A stretch of DNA of 64,000 bases from Montifringilla adamsi (GCA_017590115.1 JAGGNK010012114.1:751467-815466); one strand, 5' to 3'. Positions 51,904 to 62,849 are shown, counted from the first letter of the stretch. Numbers and translations are program-made. Notes: generated by a model from the sequence alone, not told the origin.

Positions 51904-51984
51904 TAACATAAAGGGGAGGATGGGACATACAGAACTTAAATCTATTTAACTATAACTGATTAAGAACGCACCCCAACAAATAAT

Positions 51985-53564
51985 TACATTTTTTTTCTGT
52001 TCTAGTCTGCTCTTCTTCAGAAAGGGAATATCTGCTTGTATAAGAATGACACAAATTTTAGTTTCACCCCTAGTTTTCCAGGTGCCCATGGACTGGCAGC
52101 ACCAGGGTGCCATCAGCATTGTGGTACACCTGAGCTGACAAGATATGGTGCAGAGGTAATTTAGGACTCTCACACCCCTGTCTGAGCTTTTAATAGATTC
52201 TTTTTCCTCTCCTTGGTGTGTCTGCTCTCATTGATGAGAGCTTAAACATTTTTCAATCACATTCTGTAAAATGTCACATATTGCACCCCTGGTCTATGTC
52301 TCCTAAGCCAAAGCTCAATGCAGCTAGCTTAGTTGAGGCAACAAACTATTTACAGAACTAGTTTTGCAGCTCTACACCTGTATTGTCTTAGACACCTCAT
52401 CCGGAGTATGATAATGAAGAATTAACTTGATGATCCCCAAACCAGCCACAGAAACTGGCTTCAGATACCCTGCCTGCAATATCTTAGAGTGTCTTCAAAC
52501 CTGTTACTGAGACAGCTGGTTTCTAGAGTATTTCTTGTAGCACATTTCTCACTTAAAATGGTGTCTTGATTCTGACCTCACTTGTCACTGTAAACCAGGA
52601 ATAATTTTACTGAAGTCAGCAGAGACACACTGCTGTGGCAAGGTCAGAAACTGACTTTTCTTGGGAGTCATTCCAAGTCTAGCACAAAAAGCTATTAGGT
52701 ATGTCATATTCAGAACTTGGCAGAAAGTTGTAAATATAGGGTCAAAAATAGATATTTTTGTCATTATCTGACATACACTTTGCTCTTTCTAAAAGAAAAT
52801 GTTGATCTAATTGGCTCCAAAATACCTTCCAGCAACAGCTGACAAGTTCCTTTTAATGGAGAATCTGGAAGAATTTTATTTTCTGTCATTCTCTTATTAT
52901 AAGCAGATAGAAGATTGATCAGAGAAAGAATAGTCAGCTTTTTAAACCTCTTTTTCTTCTGCTCTAGGGCACCTGATTTGACACTTACAATAAATCCTAC
53001 CAAAAAATTTTTCTTTATTCTAAGAAGTGAATGAGAAAATTTGTGTTTTATATGTTAATCCACTACTCATTTTTCCATTTTTCCCAAAATTTTCTTGGAT
53101 GTCTAATGCAAATAAATGATTATATAGAAAATCCCCCTGATATTCAAAAGTAAACTTCAGTTTCTGCTGGTCTGTATCATCATCTGGAGATAAAAGGGAG
53201 AGATGTCTCTCCTCTGGAAAAGCTCAGCATACTTGGAGCCTCAGCATCACTCACTATAGCACAACATCAACACCAGTATGGTAAAAGTATACCTAGTTCA
53301 TTAAAGCATCATTAAGGGATAAGTGGGGTGCATCATTCTATTCCCATTGCAGCCATTTCCTCTGGCCAGGAGATTTTGCTGTCCATGTGGAGCAAAATAA
53401 CACATTTAGAGACAATTTCTGCCAGTTTTGTAGAAATTAGGCCAAAACCTCCAAGATCTACGAGACCAGGAAGAGAGAACAAAGGAAGTTTTCTAGCCAG
53501 CTGGGGAACACATGCATGCATATCAAAGGAATTCTAGCTTTTCCAATGTATTGGGTCATCCAGT
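51985..53564. other. Unique AT-rich sequence, no gene seen
   Basis: Sequence between the LTR and the split CR1. There is no recognised repeat. A 69-codon forward frame at 53328-53537 and a 62-codon reverse frame overlapping it have no motif and no splice support. Confidence 0.5.
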
Positions 53565-53969
53565 TGGTGTTTAGTCACTAGTGGTGTCCCACAGGGACAC
53601 AGACCTGTTTATTGGGCACAGTCCCATTTAATATCCTTATTGATGAACTGGATGAGAGGATCAAGTCTACCATCAGCAAATTTGCAGATGACACCAAGCT
53701 GGGTGGGAGTGTGGATCTGCTGGAGGGTTGGAGGTGTTTGCAGAGGGACCTGGACAGGCTGGATCAATGGGCTGAGAACTGCCATGTGAGGTTCAACAAG
53801 GCTAGTTCAACAATACCAGGTCCTACACTTTGGTCATAACAACCCAGTGCAGCACTACACACTCACATCAGGGTGGAATGGAAATAAGCCCAGTAGGAAA
53901 GGAGCTGGGGGTCCTGGTCAACAGAGCTGAAGATGAGCCAGCTGTGCCCAGGTGGCCAAGAAGGAAAAC
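53565..53969 (+). mobile_element. CR1 LINE, upstream half (split by an LTR)
   Basis: Forward CR1 reverse transcriptase, entering near the VTSGVPQGS-type motif (forward TCACTAGTGGTGTCCCACAG, 53575-53594). It continues through FNILIDELDE and the intact catalytic motif FADD (53681-53692) with the following TKLGGSVDLLEGW. Stops and a frameshift follow. Sequence stops within the codons for AKKANS and resumes after the inserted LTR at 54471. The 5' part of the element is missing. Confidence 0.92.
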
Positions 53970-54470
53970 TGCCGCTCCTCTTTCCCCCAGCTAGCTGATG
54001 ACAGGAGGCGGGGGGCCGGCAGATCCCCCTGGAGCTCCGTCTGAATCCCAGGTGTCAGCTGTGCCGGCGCATTATAAAACACAGGGAAGCACACGGGTCC
54101 CAGGGTAACTTTATTTGATGGTAAACTTCCCCTTTTCTTCTCACGGGACCCTGATCGGGGAGGGGGGGGGGTGGGGGTGGAAAGGGCACTTATATTTCAG
54201 GCACATTCCCAGGGGAGGATACAATCTTTAACAAATCAGGAGAATTGGGAGTAAAAAACAAGGTGGGAACCACAATGTAGGAACCAATAAAATTCCAAGG
54301 GAGGAGAACAGTTTCAGTAAACTGCTAGAGTTTGGAGAAATAGAAACTAGAAACTAACTGATGAAAAATCTGGGAAAAGGTGGGGAAAAAAAAGAAACAG
54401 CATAAAGAAAACCACCAAATTACAAATCAAAAAATAAACCTACTAATAAAACAAAAAGTACACTGCAACA
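53970..54470 (-). mobile_element. Solo LTR inserted into CR1
   Basis: A 501-bp element interrupts the CR1. On the reverse strand it starts TGTTGCAGTG and ends AGCGGCA, the same style of ends as the LTR at 51298-51978. The CR1 reads GCCAAC immediately after it (54471-54476) and GAAAAC immediately before (53964-53969). CR1 sequence predicts GCCAAC at this point, so this is a 6-bp target duplication whose left copy has two changes. A polyadenylation signal lies at 54115-54110 on the reverse strand. A G-rich run at 54157-54180 could form a quadruplex. There is no internal viral gene. Termini are read by eye, so a shift of a base or two is possible. Confidence 0.85.
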
Positions 54471-55085
54471 GCCAACAGCATCCTGGCCTGTATCAGGAAT
54501 AGCGTAGTCAGCAGAATCAGGGAAGTGATTCTTCCCCTGTGCTTGCCACTCGTGAGGCCATATGTCAAGTCCTGTGTTCAGTTTTGGGCCCCTCAATTCA
54601 GAAAGGACATTGAGGTGCTGGAGCTTGTCCAGAGAAGGGTAACAAAGCTCTTGAAGTGTCTGGTGTGCACGACCTTCAGGGACCAGCTGAGCAAATTGGG
54701 GTTGTTTATCCTGGAGAAAAGGAGGCACAGGGGAAACCTAAGTGCTCCGTGCAACTCCCTGAAAGCAGAGTGTAGCCAGATGGGAGTTGATCTCTTCTCC
54801 CACATAACAGCAACAGGATGAGACAACATAGCCTCATGCTGCACCAGAGGAGGTTTAGCATGAACATTAGGAGGAATCATTTCATGGAAAGGGTGGTTAA
54901 GTACTGGAATGGGCTGCCAAGGGAGGTGGTGGAGTCACCGTCCCTGGAGGTGTTTAAGAAAAGACTGAATGCGTCACTCAGTGTTGTGGTCTAGTTGTCA
55001 AGGTGGTGATTGCTCACAGGTTGTACTTGATGATCTGGGAAGTCTTTTCTAATGTAATCATCTCTGTAATTCTATGATTTTGTGA
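54471..55085 (+). mobile_element. CR1 LINE, downstream half (split by an LTR)
   Basis: Continuation of the CR1 at 53565-53969. It encodes the C-terminal reverse transcriptase region (SRIREVILPLC near 54515, CVQFWAPQFRKDIE near 54570-54610, LSKLGLFILEKRR near 54690-54725), then the 3' untranslated region and the CR1 terminus TAATTCTATGATTTTGTGAT near 55067-55085. The frame contains stops. Joined with the upstream half it is one truncated, dead CR1 copy, not two. Confidence 0.93.
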
Positions 55086-55865
55086 TTTGCATGGCAGGAT
55101 TTTGGTAGCAGGGAGGCTACCGGGGTAGCTTTTGTTCGAAGCACCTGGAAGCTCCCCAGATGTCCAACAGAGCCAGTGCCAGCTGGCTCCAAGACAGAAT
55201 CACCACCGGGCAAGGCTGAGCCCATCAGTGACAGTGGCAGCATCAATAGGATAGCAGGTTTAAGAATGAAATAAAATTATTGCACAGAAGCAAAGTATGG
55301 ACAGAGAAGAGAATAATGAAATTATGTAAGAGAAAGAATGCTGTGGATACCAAGGTCAGTGGAGAAGGGAGGGCAGCAGCTGCTCCACGTGTCAAACCAG
55401 AGATTCCCCTGCAGTCCATGGTGACAAACAGGGTGAGACAGCTGTGCCCATGGAGGTCCATAGTGGAGCAGAGGTCCACCTGCAGCCCCAAAGGACTTAG
55501 TGCTGGAGATGGCAAATGCCCAAAGGAGGCTGGGATCCCATGGGAAGCACACCTGGAGCAGGCTTCTGGCAGGACCTGTGGACCTAGGGAGAGTGGAGTC
55601 CATGCTGTACAGGTCTCCCACCAGGGCATGTGAACCCATGGGGGTTTCACACTGTAGTAGCCTGTTCCTGAAGGACTGCACCCCATGGCAGGGACCCATG
55701 CTGGCGCAGTTTGTGAAGAACTGCAGCTGATGGAAAGGTCCCATGCTGCAGAAGTTCGGGAAGGACTGTCTCCCATAGAAGGGACCTCATGCTGGAGCAG
55801 GGGGAGAGTGACTTGTCTTCCCCCTGCAGAGGAAGGAGCAGCAGAGGCAACATGAACTGCCTATA
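55086..55865 (+). mobile_element. Probable avian ERV LTR fragment with internal repeats
   Basis: It starts directly after the CR1 terminus. It contains an AGGTTTAAG TATA-like box near 55256-55264, an AATAAA at 55270-55275, and a long tail rich in CCATGG, GGACCCATGCTGG and GCAGCAG words. The word order resembles a long avian ERV LTR family I recall from bird genomes, truncated before its usual 3' end. The family is not named here because recall is not proof. No target duplication is resolved. The strand is set by the TATA-like to AATAAA order. Reverse frames of 177 and 140 codons here are products of the repeat, not genes. Confidence 0.55.
55670..55804. repeat. 45-bp tandem repeat, three diverged units
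   Basis: Units begin GAAGGACTGCACC (55670), GAAGAACTGCAGC (55715) and GAAGGACTGTCTC (55760). Each unit is 45 bases and continues with CCATGG/A-AGGGACC-CATGCTGGAGCAG-like sequence. Related but less regular units precede them back to about 55400. The 45-base period is a multiple of three, which keeps the 177-codon reverse frame open. Confidence 0.85.
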
Positions 55866-57037
55866 ACTCAGGATTCGGGTTACAGGTGCGCAAAGGCCTG
55901 AACTGCAGCAGCTTTACCAAGCAATCCAAACCAAGCTCTTTTTGAGCAACTGTTCCCAGCTCTACAGTATGTAAAATGCCACTTCCATCTTGCTCATGCT
56001 AGTGATGAGAGTAGCTATAGCAGGGACCAGAAAGCACTCACATCCCGTGGCAACAGAACCCACAGCAGCAGAATGGGGATACATCCTCACAATGTAAACA
56101 TGCAAAGTGTGGAGAATTCTTCATTCATAGCTTCGTCTGCTGTTTTTCATTTTACAACAAACACAAGCTTTACTGTAATGCTTTGACTTATATGAAAATA
56201 TTTTGTAACAAACTTGGACTTTTAGTAGTAAAAAATTAATACTAATCCTGGTAAGCAGGAACAAGAAAAATACAGTTTGGAGCTTTGTACACAAATAAAC
56301 ATTTGCAGATAAATTTGCATCAGCTATTATATGTGTGATCTGAGTTCACTATATTGAAGCTGTTGCCATGTTAGTCTTGGCAACTTGCTGCTGAGAGAAA
56401 CACAGCAGTTGTAGGGAGGTTCATTCTTTTCCATCAAAAATGTATACCTAATTAAATGGAACTGCTTGTGCTTTCATTTTACCTCAAACCTCCATTTGGC
56501 AGGAAAGAACAAAAAATTGGGATCTTGTACCATGGCAGTCCTTTGTGCAACAAAAAAATCAAAAAAAGCTTTTTATTTCAGCCTAATCATTGATTCAGGT
56601 GTTCACAGGCACTATTTGTCAGGAAATCCAGTTGAAAGTGTGTAGTTCTTCTTCATAAAATGAGAGAATTTGATATTAATTATTGCAGACCTTTTAGTCA
56701 ACCCAAGATTCTGGTCTAAATTTTGACTTTACAGGCAGTATAACATCTCTTAGTACAATTTATGATCTTGCATTCTGGTGAGATCTCAGGTCCTTACATA
56801 TAATGTTTATTTCCTGCTGTGGCTTCAATTTATGTTTTTTTGTAGTGTTAGCAGAATTGCAACTGTGATTTTCTTTGTCTGTTGCAAATGTTCAACAATT
56901 TACAGGAGAAATTTCAGGTCATGGGTTTTTTCACACTTTAAACATATAAAGATTAAAGAATGAATATGCAATCAGCATATAGAGAATCCAGCTTTTACAA
57001 GAATGAAATCAATGATTCAGCTTCTTAAATCCCAGTG
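55866..57037. other. Unique sequence, no gene seen
   Basis: AT-rich apart from a GC-richer patch at 55870-56080 that may be a remnant of the neighbouring repeat. No open frame with a protein motif. The last six bases (57032-57037) are the left target duplication of the next LTR. Confidence 0.5.
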
Positions 57038-57079
57038 TGTAGCCATGATATTATGAAAAATCCTTTGCTGGGATTTTTC

Positions 57080-57111
57080 CTCTCCTGAGAAGCTGAGGAG
57101 CCTCAGGAGAG
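57080..57111. repeat. Perfect 10-bp inverted repeat in LTR
   Basis: CTCTCCTGAG (57080-57089) and CTCAGGAGAG (57102-57111) are exact inverted copies separated by 12 bases, near the 5' end of the LTR. Confidence 0.9.
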
Positions 57112-57158
57112 AAATGTAAACAATTACTATCTGCTGCTGTGGAATGCAACAAGTGCAT

Positions 57159-57205
57159 CTGTGATTGGTCCATGTGGATTGTTTTCCATTGATGACCAAT
57201 CACAG
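57159..57205. promoter_or_regulatory. Inverted CCAAT-box pair, perfect 12-bp palindrome arms
   Basis: CTGTGATTGGTC (57159-57170) and GACCAATCACAG (57194-57205) are exact inverted copies 23 bases apart. Each contains a CCAAT box (NF-Y site type) in opposite orientation, within the U3 of the LTR. The role as LTR promoter elements is inferred from family knowledge. Confidence 0.7.
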
Positions 57206-57650
57206 CCACCTGTGCCAAGGCTGTGAGCAGTCACAGGATTTTGTTATTCTATTCTGTTCTGTTCTTGTTGTAGCCTTCTGATCTCTCTGTTCTTTAGTAG
57301 TCTTAATGTAGCATTTTAATATAATATTTAACATAATAAATCAGCCTTCTGAAATGGAGTCAAGCCTCGTGTCTCCACTACACGCGGAGAGTCAGCAACA
57401 CCAGTGGAATTCATAACATCTGCATTCACTGTTACCACTCTTATGTGTCTCCTTCAACTAAATAGGTTCTTTAGAGAGACAGTTTGGTAAACTGGAAAAT
57501 ACAGTGATAAAACTTTGCTTTTCTTTCTGACACAAAATGGAAAACGTCCAAGCACTTGTTTCTATTTAAAAAAGTCTAACACTTTCTATTATGGTTTAAT
57601 TTTTCTCCTTACTGTTCCCCAAAGGCATAAACTCTTGGGGTTTTTTTTCT

Positions 57651-57673
57651 GTTTTTGTTTTTGTTTTTGTTTT
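57651..57673. repeat. (GTTTTT)n short tandem repeat
   Basis: Three to four GTTTTT units follow a T8 run. Confidence 0.85.
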
Positions 57674-59429
57674 AAAGAGGAGGTAGGTCTAACCTTTGCT
57701 AAAGAGAGTGGAGTGTTAGAAGATAATCCATTCTGAATGGTGTCTTCATGGTTCTCTGAACAAGTGTGGGCTTGTGGGATCCTCAGCGCAAGTCAAGGAA
57801 TGGGTGTTTCCAAGTTTCTGTGCTCTGCATTTACACTTCATTACATTGAAAATCTCCCTTGGCCAAACTGTACCTGACAGTGGTTGAGAGACAAATGTGC
57901 AGAGAAGTTCAGATACTGGTTCATGGCCTGCTAAAATCACCAAGTCCAGGAGGAACCTCCTCTAGGACTGAGAAAAAGGTTTTATTCTGTTTTTCCAAAT
58001 GCAGTTTTGAGACCTGTCCATAACTACATTGGAATAGAGAATGTATTTGGCAATGGGAAAATTTTGAATCTCATAAGCAATTCTTCCATAAGAAATTTCT
58101 TTTAGAATCTGAGTTATTTGACCAAGACTTAAATCCTAATCCCAGCAGATCTCACGCAATCAAATGATGGAAACTTTTCAAACCCACGAACAACTTTTCT
58201 TCCTGTACCCGTATCCAAGCAGGAGGCATTGTCATTGAACATGACTGCTAACAATGTGGTGAATACTACCCAATACACATAGGTAGTAAAATAAAACTGT
58301 AAAAAGACTATTTGGGTTTGATATTTTAGGTGCATAAAGTTCTGTACATGTCCTGTAGTATATATATACCAGCCCAGCTGTGGTACTCTTTTTGAGTTGT
58401 GCATAAATATACAAGAATCATGGGAACGACCCATTTGTAAGCTTTGATGCAGGCATTCTAATATTGTCACGTGGAGTAAGTGATAAACTTTTTTTTCAAA
58501 TTGTGAGTTACAAAATGTGTCAGAACAATTACAATTCATGGATATTTATATTGTGTGTAGCTCTCTTTATCAGCCTATTTCATCTCATTCTTTTTAATCA
58601 TAAGATATACAAATGTTTAGTAATACAATAAAAACATGTTCATTGTTTATTTCAAATTGAGATTTATTTAGATAATGTAAAATTTTAGTTATAAATATTC
58701 ATAAATTATACTTCTAAATCTAAGTTTATGAATTTTAATTTTAATGATATAGTCTCTAAAATAACTTAACAATAGTGGAAGTCCTACAAAGCTATTTTTT
58801 GAAAAGAAGCATGTTGTGGTATCAGATATCATAACTGATCAATCCATTTAGAAGATGTCACCCCGTTAGATTATCTGAGATTTTAACATCCACATAGAAA
58901 GAAAATTAAATGAAGAATCAGTTTTCTTACAGATGAATGCTATAGACTTCATGAAACGTAGATATATAGAAGGAAAAGATACAGCTCATTAACTTTCATC
59001 ACTAATGGAGATTTTGCAGGAGATCAGCACATTTTATTAACATAAGATATTTTTAAAATAATTAATATTGTCATTTATACTGCATGATCCTACAGATCCT
59101 TTGAATTGAAAAGGAAGGGAATCAGCAGATAAATAAAAATAAGTTTGGAGCTGGTGACTCTTTACAATGAAATGCCTGGCGTTCAAGTAGTAAATATTAA
59201 GTTTTAACACTATGTTCTTATGCATGTAGCTATTAGAATTATAATGCATGTTCAAGAATAAGAAGAAAAATAAGGAAAGTAGGATCACGAAATAATTACA
59301 AAGCAGGCCCTCCTATCTAGGACACACACACGTGCACTGCCATGCTATTTCTTCAGGGAACCAATTGCATCCAGGAGCCTTTTGGAAGAAAGATGTAGGA
59401 ACATCTTTGCTCCTATTTGAGGAATGATA

Positions 59430-59660
59430 CAAGGGGCTATTTTTGAATGATTAATTAAAGGGAATCAATCTTCATTGCATTGCCACTGACATGAAAAGCA
59501 CCGTAGCTGTGCAATAATCACATGCAATTATTCAACTATCCCTTTGGCAAGGACAATGTAATTAGTCCTGGTAGTGTCAAGAGATTTTCTTTATACCCAA
59601 CAAATTGGCAGTTTTAATCAAGTGTTGTGAAAATTTATCATAACACAGGGAAAACAATAG
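59430..59660. promoter_or_regulatory. Candidate noncoding regulatory stretch (tentative)
   Basis: Dense homeodomain-like and octamer-like motifs occur in complex sequence: GATTAATTAA near 59448, TGCAATAATCACATGCAATTA near 59511-59530 and GTAATTAG near 59558-59565. No open frame spans it. The same motifs are common in AT-rich DNA by chance, so support is weak. Confidence 0.2.
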
Positions 59661-61944
59661 GTGAAAGTACACGGCTCCAAGCTGTGTGAATCCTATCTAC
59701 GACAGTACAAATTTACAATACTAACAACGTGATGAATGCTACCAATCCTCGGATAAACTCGTTATAATTGGGTATCAGTATCACACACCATAGTTCCTGC
59801 TTGTTTAAAATCATGGGCATGACCCATCTCATGCCTCATTACTTAGCCTGCTTCAAGCCTTTATACCTGTTATTGTGGTCAGCTGTTATCACAGCCATGT
59901 GATAGCTCAGGTGATCCTGAGCTGTCAGGAGGTGTCACATAGGTCCAAGTCCCAAGGTCCGGCCTGCTGAAAACAAACACAGCTAAACCCAGGATCATTC
60001 AGCCTCATTCAGTGCCTGAGCTCTGAATTCCCACTCGCTGAACCTCCCACATTCAGTGGCAACAGAGAGCTAGAAACTCTTGCAGTGTGTGGCAAAATGA
60101 AACCAGTCTGTAATGAAGTCAGTTAGCTGTATCTTGTGTTCTGCAGCCAGACCCTTGGCAGACATTTAACAGGCACTGATGTTTAAGAGCCCTTGAGCCC
60201 CTAGGCTGTGGCACATTTTGTCAGATTGGCTTGTTCCTGCTGTTGGAATATTTGTTGTCACATTCAGGTATGAGGTTAGTCGTATTTCTACTAACTATAA
60301 TAGATTTATGCCAATACTGAATTTGGTTGCAACACTTTCATTAGCATAGCTGGAGGAAACACCTTTAAATTGCCATATTACAGACAGTGGGTACAGTGTG
60401 TAGGGAGTTTTGACATGAGAGAAAACAGAATTACAGAGGGAGATACTGGAAAAGACAATGTGCTAAAATTGATCACATACATGAGATAGTACCTGTCTCA
60501 GTACAGATAGATTCATCTGTATCTCACATACTGTTATATGAGGTAAATGTGCATGCTGGTTTCTTTGCTGAATCTTAAAGAGATATTGCAGGTTAATTTT
60601 TATATTACATATTAATTTTTACATTACATTCAATATAAATCTAGTAAGATATGGGCAGTTCTTGTCAGCAAATCTGTTACAAGGTTGTTTTTATTGTTAC
60701 CTCCCATTCTCACTGTGGCTATTTGAATACTAGTACGTGAAAGAAAAATATGCCCTAATTTACAGTCTAGAAAAACAGTCCTGCTCAGGAAGCCTAGAAA
60801 GGTAATGTTTAGCAGTGCTTTTCTGACTGTCTTGGAAGTTACAATTTCTTTTAAACTGAAAAACTTAACAAGAATCCACGATCCATTCTCTACAGAGTAG
60901 ATTTGGTGAACTGTTAGCTTAGGTTATATAAACCTGTAATACTTAGGGCCAGGATAAGGGAAAGAAAAGCCCATTTTCCCCCATAAATGTGGTCTATTTT
61001 TTCACCTCTTTTCAGATTGAAAATAGAAGGAATAAAGGTCTTTTCATTCCTCTATTCTTTTTCCTTTTCTATTTTTTTTTTAGCCGCTCTAAACAGATCT
61101 CTTACAAATGCTGCTGGCCTGTACCGCAACACAAAGAAATCAGTAAGATAACGGCAGAAGCATTGTTCTTTCTGCCTTCAAGGGTTGTGTTCAGCTTTAT
61201 AAACTATCTATTTCTGCTAGATAGGTTGCCCAGTGACTTCATACCTTCTACTTTTCCTTGTCTTTTTCTAAAGGGAGGAGTAGTATGTTGTCTTTTTAAT
61301 ATCCACACTCTCTGAGATTACTTTTTGAGCTCAGAATGCAAAACTTTTCCTCAGGCTACATTTCCATTTTCAGTGTTTTATAACCTCATGAGTGGAACTG
61401 CATTGCACACTGACAGAGGCATACATTACTTGTGGCAATGTGTTGGTTTGTTGCACTGTACTGCATTTAGTTGAAGGAACATCTCCCTCCACCCCTAAAC
61501 TCATCCCCCACCCCCACACTCTCTCAGGAAAAAGATGAGGGAGGAAAAGAAAGGGAAGAAGAGAGAGAATAGAGAAGAAAAAAATCATAGCACACATACA
61601 CAGGAGACTTTGTGTATAATCTGAGTAATTTCTAGCCCTGCAGAGGTCTCTTATCTTAATAACTTCCCTAAAAATCTGTCTCGTCAAACATAGTTAAAAG
61701 GTTTTGTATCATATGAATGGGAGCAATTTGGAAACAGCACAGCAGAAGATAAAGAAACACGTTGGTTTGGCAGAATCATGCAAAGGTTGAACAAATATAG
61801 TTACTATAAGAGAATTTTGAATCTTCAGCATTACATTTCCTTGAGCATACTCTATTCTTGAGCTATATAACTAAAAGTGTTAGCATGAGTGTGTGTACTC
61901 TTCTCTTCTGCATTCCTATGAGACATTAATACCACAACAGTAGT

Positions 61945-61965
61945 AAAAAAAAAAAAAAAAAAAAA
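61945..61965. repeat. Poly(A), 21 bases
   Basis: An uninterrupted A run in unique sequence. Confidence 0.95.
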
Positions 61966-62028
61966 TCAATTTTTCTGCACAGATATACATAGAAAATGTA
62001 CAGACTCAATCTATCTTGCATTGCCTAA

Positions 62029-62083
62029 TGTATGTATATATATATGTATGTAGTATATATATATGTATGCAGATATATATGTG
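62029..62083. repeat. (TA/TG)n microsatellite
   Basis: Alternating TATATA and TATGTATG blocks, imperfect, over about 55 bases. Confidence 0.85.
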
Positions 62084-62849
62084 GGGTTTTTTTAGCATGC
62101 TACTTTCAACACTTCCTTAGAAGTTTGTCATTCTATTTGTCATCCTTTCTGTGTCTTCTCAGTCAGTATTTCAATAAGATGGGTAGTCACAAAAAGCACA
62201 AATAAAAATTAAAGAATCCATTATGTTGAAAAAAAAGAGAAATGGGAGGAAGTAAATTAGTAGGAGAGAAGATGTGATGTAATGTGGAAGGAAGGAGACA
62301 GGAAGGGGGTAAGCATATAATAAAGGAATTAGGAAAGAGAGAGGAGCTGATTGGAGTTTGCAGCTGTATTCTGTCCCAAGGACACTAATGGCAGTAAATG
62401 GGTGCTGAATGAATTTGTGAAAAACGGAACTGATAATAGTGTCAGCAAACCATACTACAGAGGACAGGAAAATCAACTAGCAGAGGAGACGTTATCAGTG
62501 GAGAGGTAGAAAAGAAACAAAAATGTATAAAGTAGATGGAAACCCCAAAAAGATCAAAATATCAAAGAAAATATCTCTATTATTTGCTTTTGGGTATTGT
62601 CTGATTGTTTTTTTTTTTTTTATTACATGAGTTGAAGGTCTGGGTGGGGGTAGTGGTGGTGAAATCAAAAATCTGAGGGCCTATCTGACCCCACTTGGTT
62701 AAGAGTAAGAAACAGAGAAAATTGCTCATTGATAGAAGGAAAAAAATGGTTAAAGCTCAAACTACAACACAGAGACTTGTGAAGTCAAACTTGGATCTGG
62801 AATTTTTGAGTTATATTTTGGTCACTCATCTACTAATTTTTATTTACAA

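Larger units (their letters stand above)
51298..51978 (-). mobile_element. Solo LTR of an avian endogenous retrovirus, class II-like
   Basis: A 681-bp element runs from TGCAGCCGCG to CCCCAACA and is flanked on both sides by AATAAT (51292-51297 and 51979-51984), a perfect 6-bp target duplication. On the reverse strand it begins TGTTGGGG and ends GGCTGCA, the TG...CA ends of LTRs. It carries CCAAT-type motifs, a TTTAAAAG TATA-like box near 51552-51559 and a polyadenylation signal AATAAA (51479-51474). A 6-bp duplication suggests a beta-like (ERVK) integrase. There is no gag, pol or env between the duplications, so the provirus was removed by LTR-LTR recombination. Many CpGs remain, which suggests youth. 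Open frames inside (up to 125 codons, reverse) are not genes. Confidence 0.9.
57038..57400 (+). mobile_element. Solo LTR of a passerine-type endogenous retrovirus
   Basis: A 363-bp LTR starts TGTAGCCATG and ends GTCAGCAACA (TG...CA), with CCAGTG on both sides (57032-57037 and 57401-57406), a perfect 6-bp target duplication. U3 holds an inverted pair of CCAAT boxes, and an AATAAA at 57335-57340 is followed about 25 bases on by the CTCGTGTCTCC region and the end. The sequence resembles an LTR family I associate with songbird genomes; the exact family name is not claimed. Both flanks are unique sequence and no viral gene lies between the duplications. The 6-bp duplication favours a class II (ERVK-like) integrase. 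Confidence 0.9.

Noticed and set aside
51551..51928. 125-codon Pro/Ser-rich reverse frame
   Set aside because: It lies entirely within the LTR. GC-rich LTR sequence has few stop codons and no viral gene sits there.
55243..55776. 177-codon reverse frame, the longest in the window
   Set aside because: It lies in an LTR-like fragment and is kept open by a 45-bp tandem repeat. Overlapping frames of 140 codons (reverse) and 117 codons (forward) are open for the same reason. No protein family is recognised.
58129..58539. 136-codon reverse frame and an overlapping forward open run
   Set aside because: Both strands are open over the same stretch, with no recognised motif and no convincing splice pairs. 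A run of this length is expected a few times by chance here.
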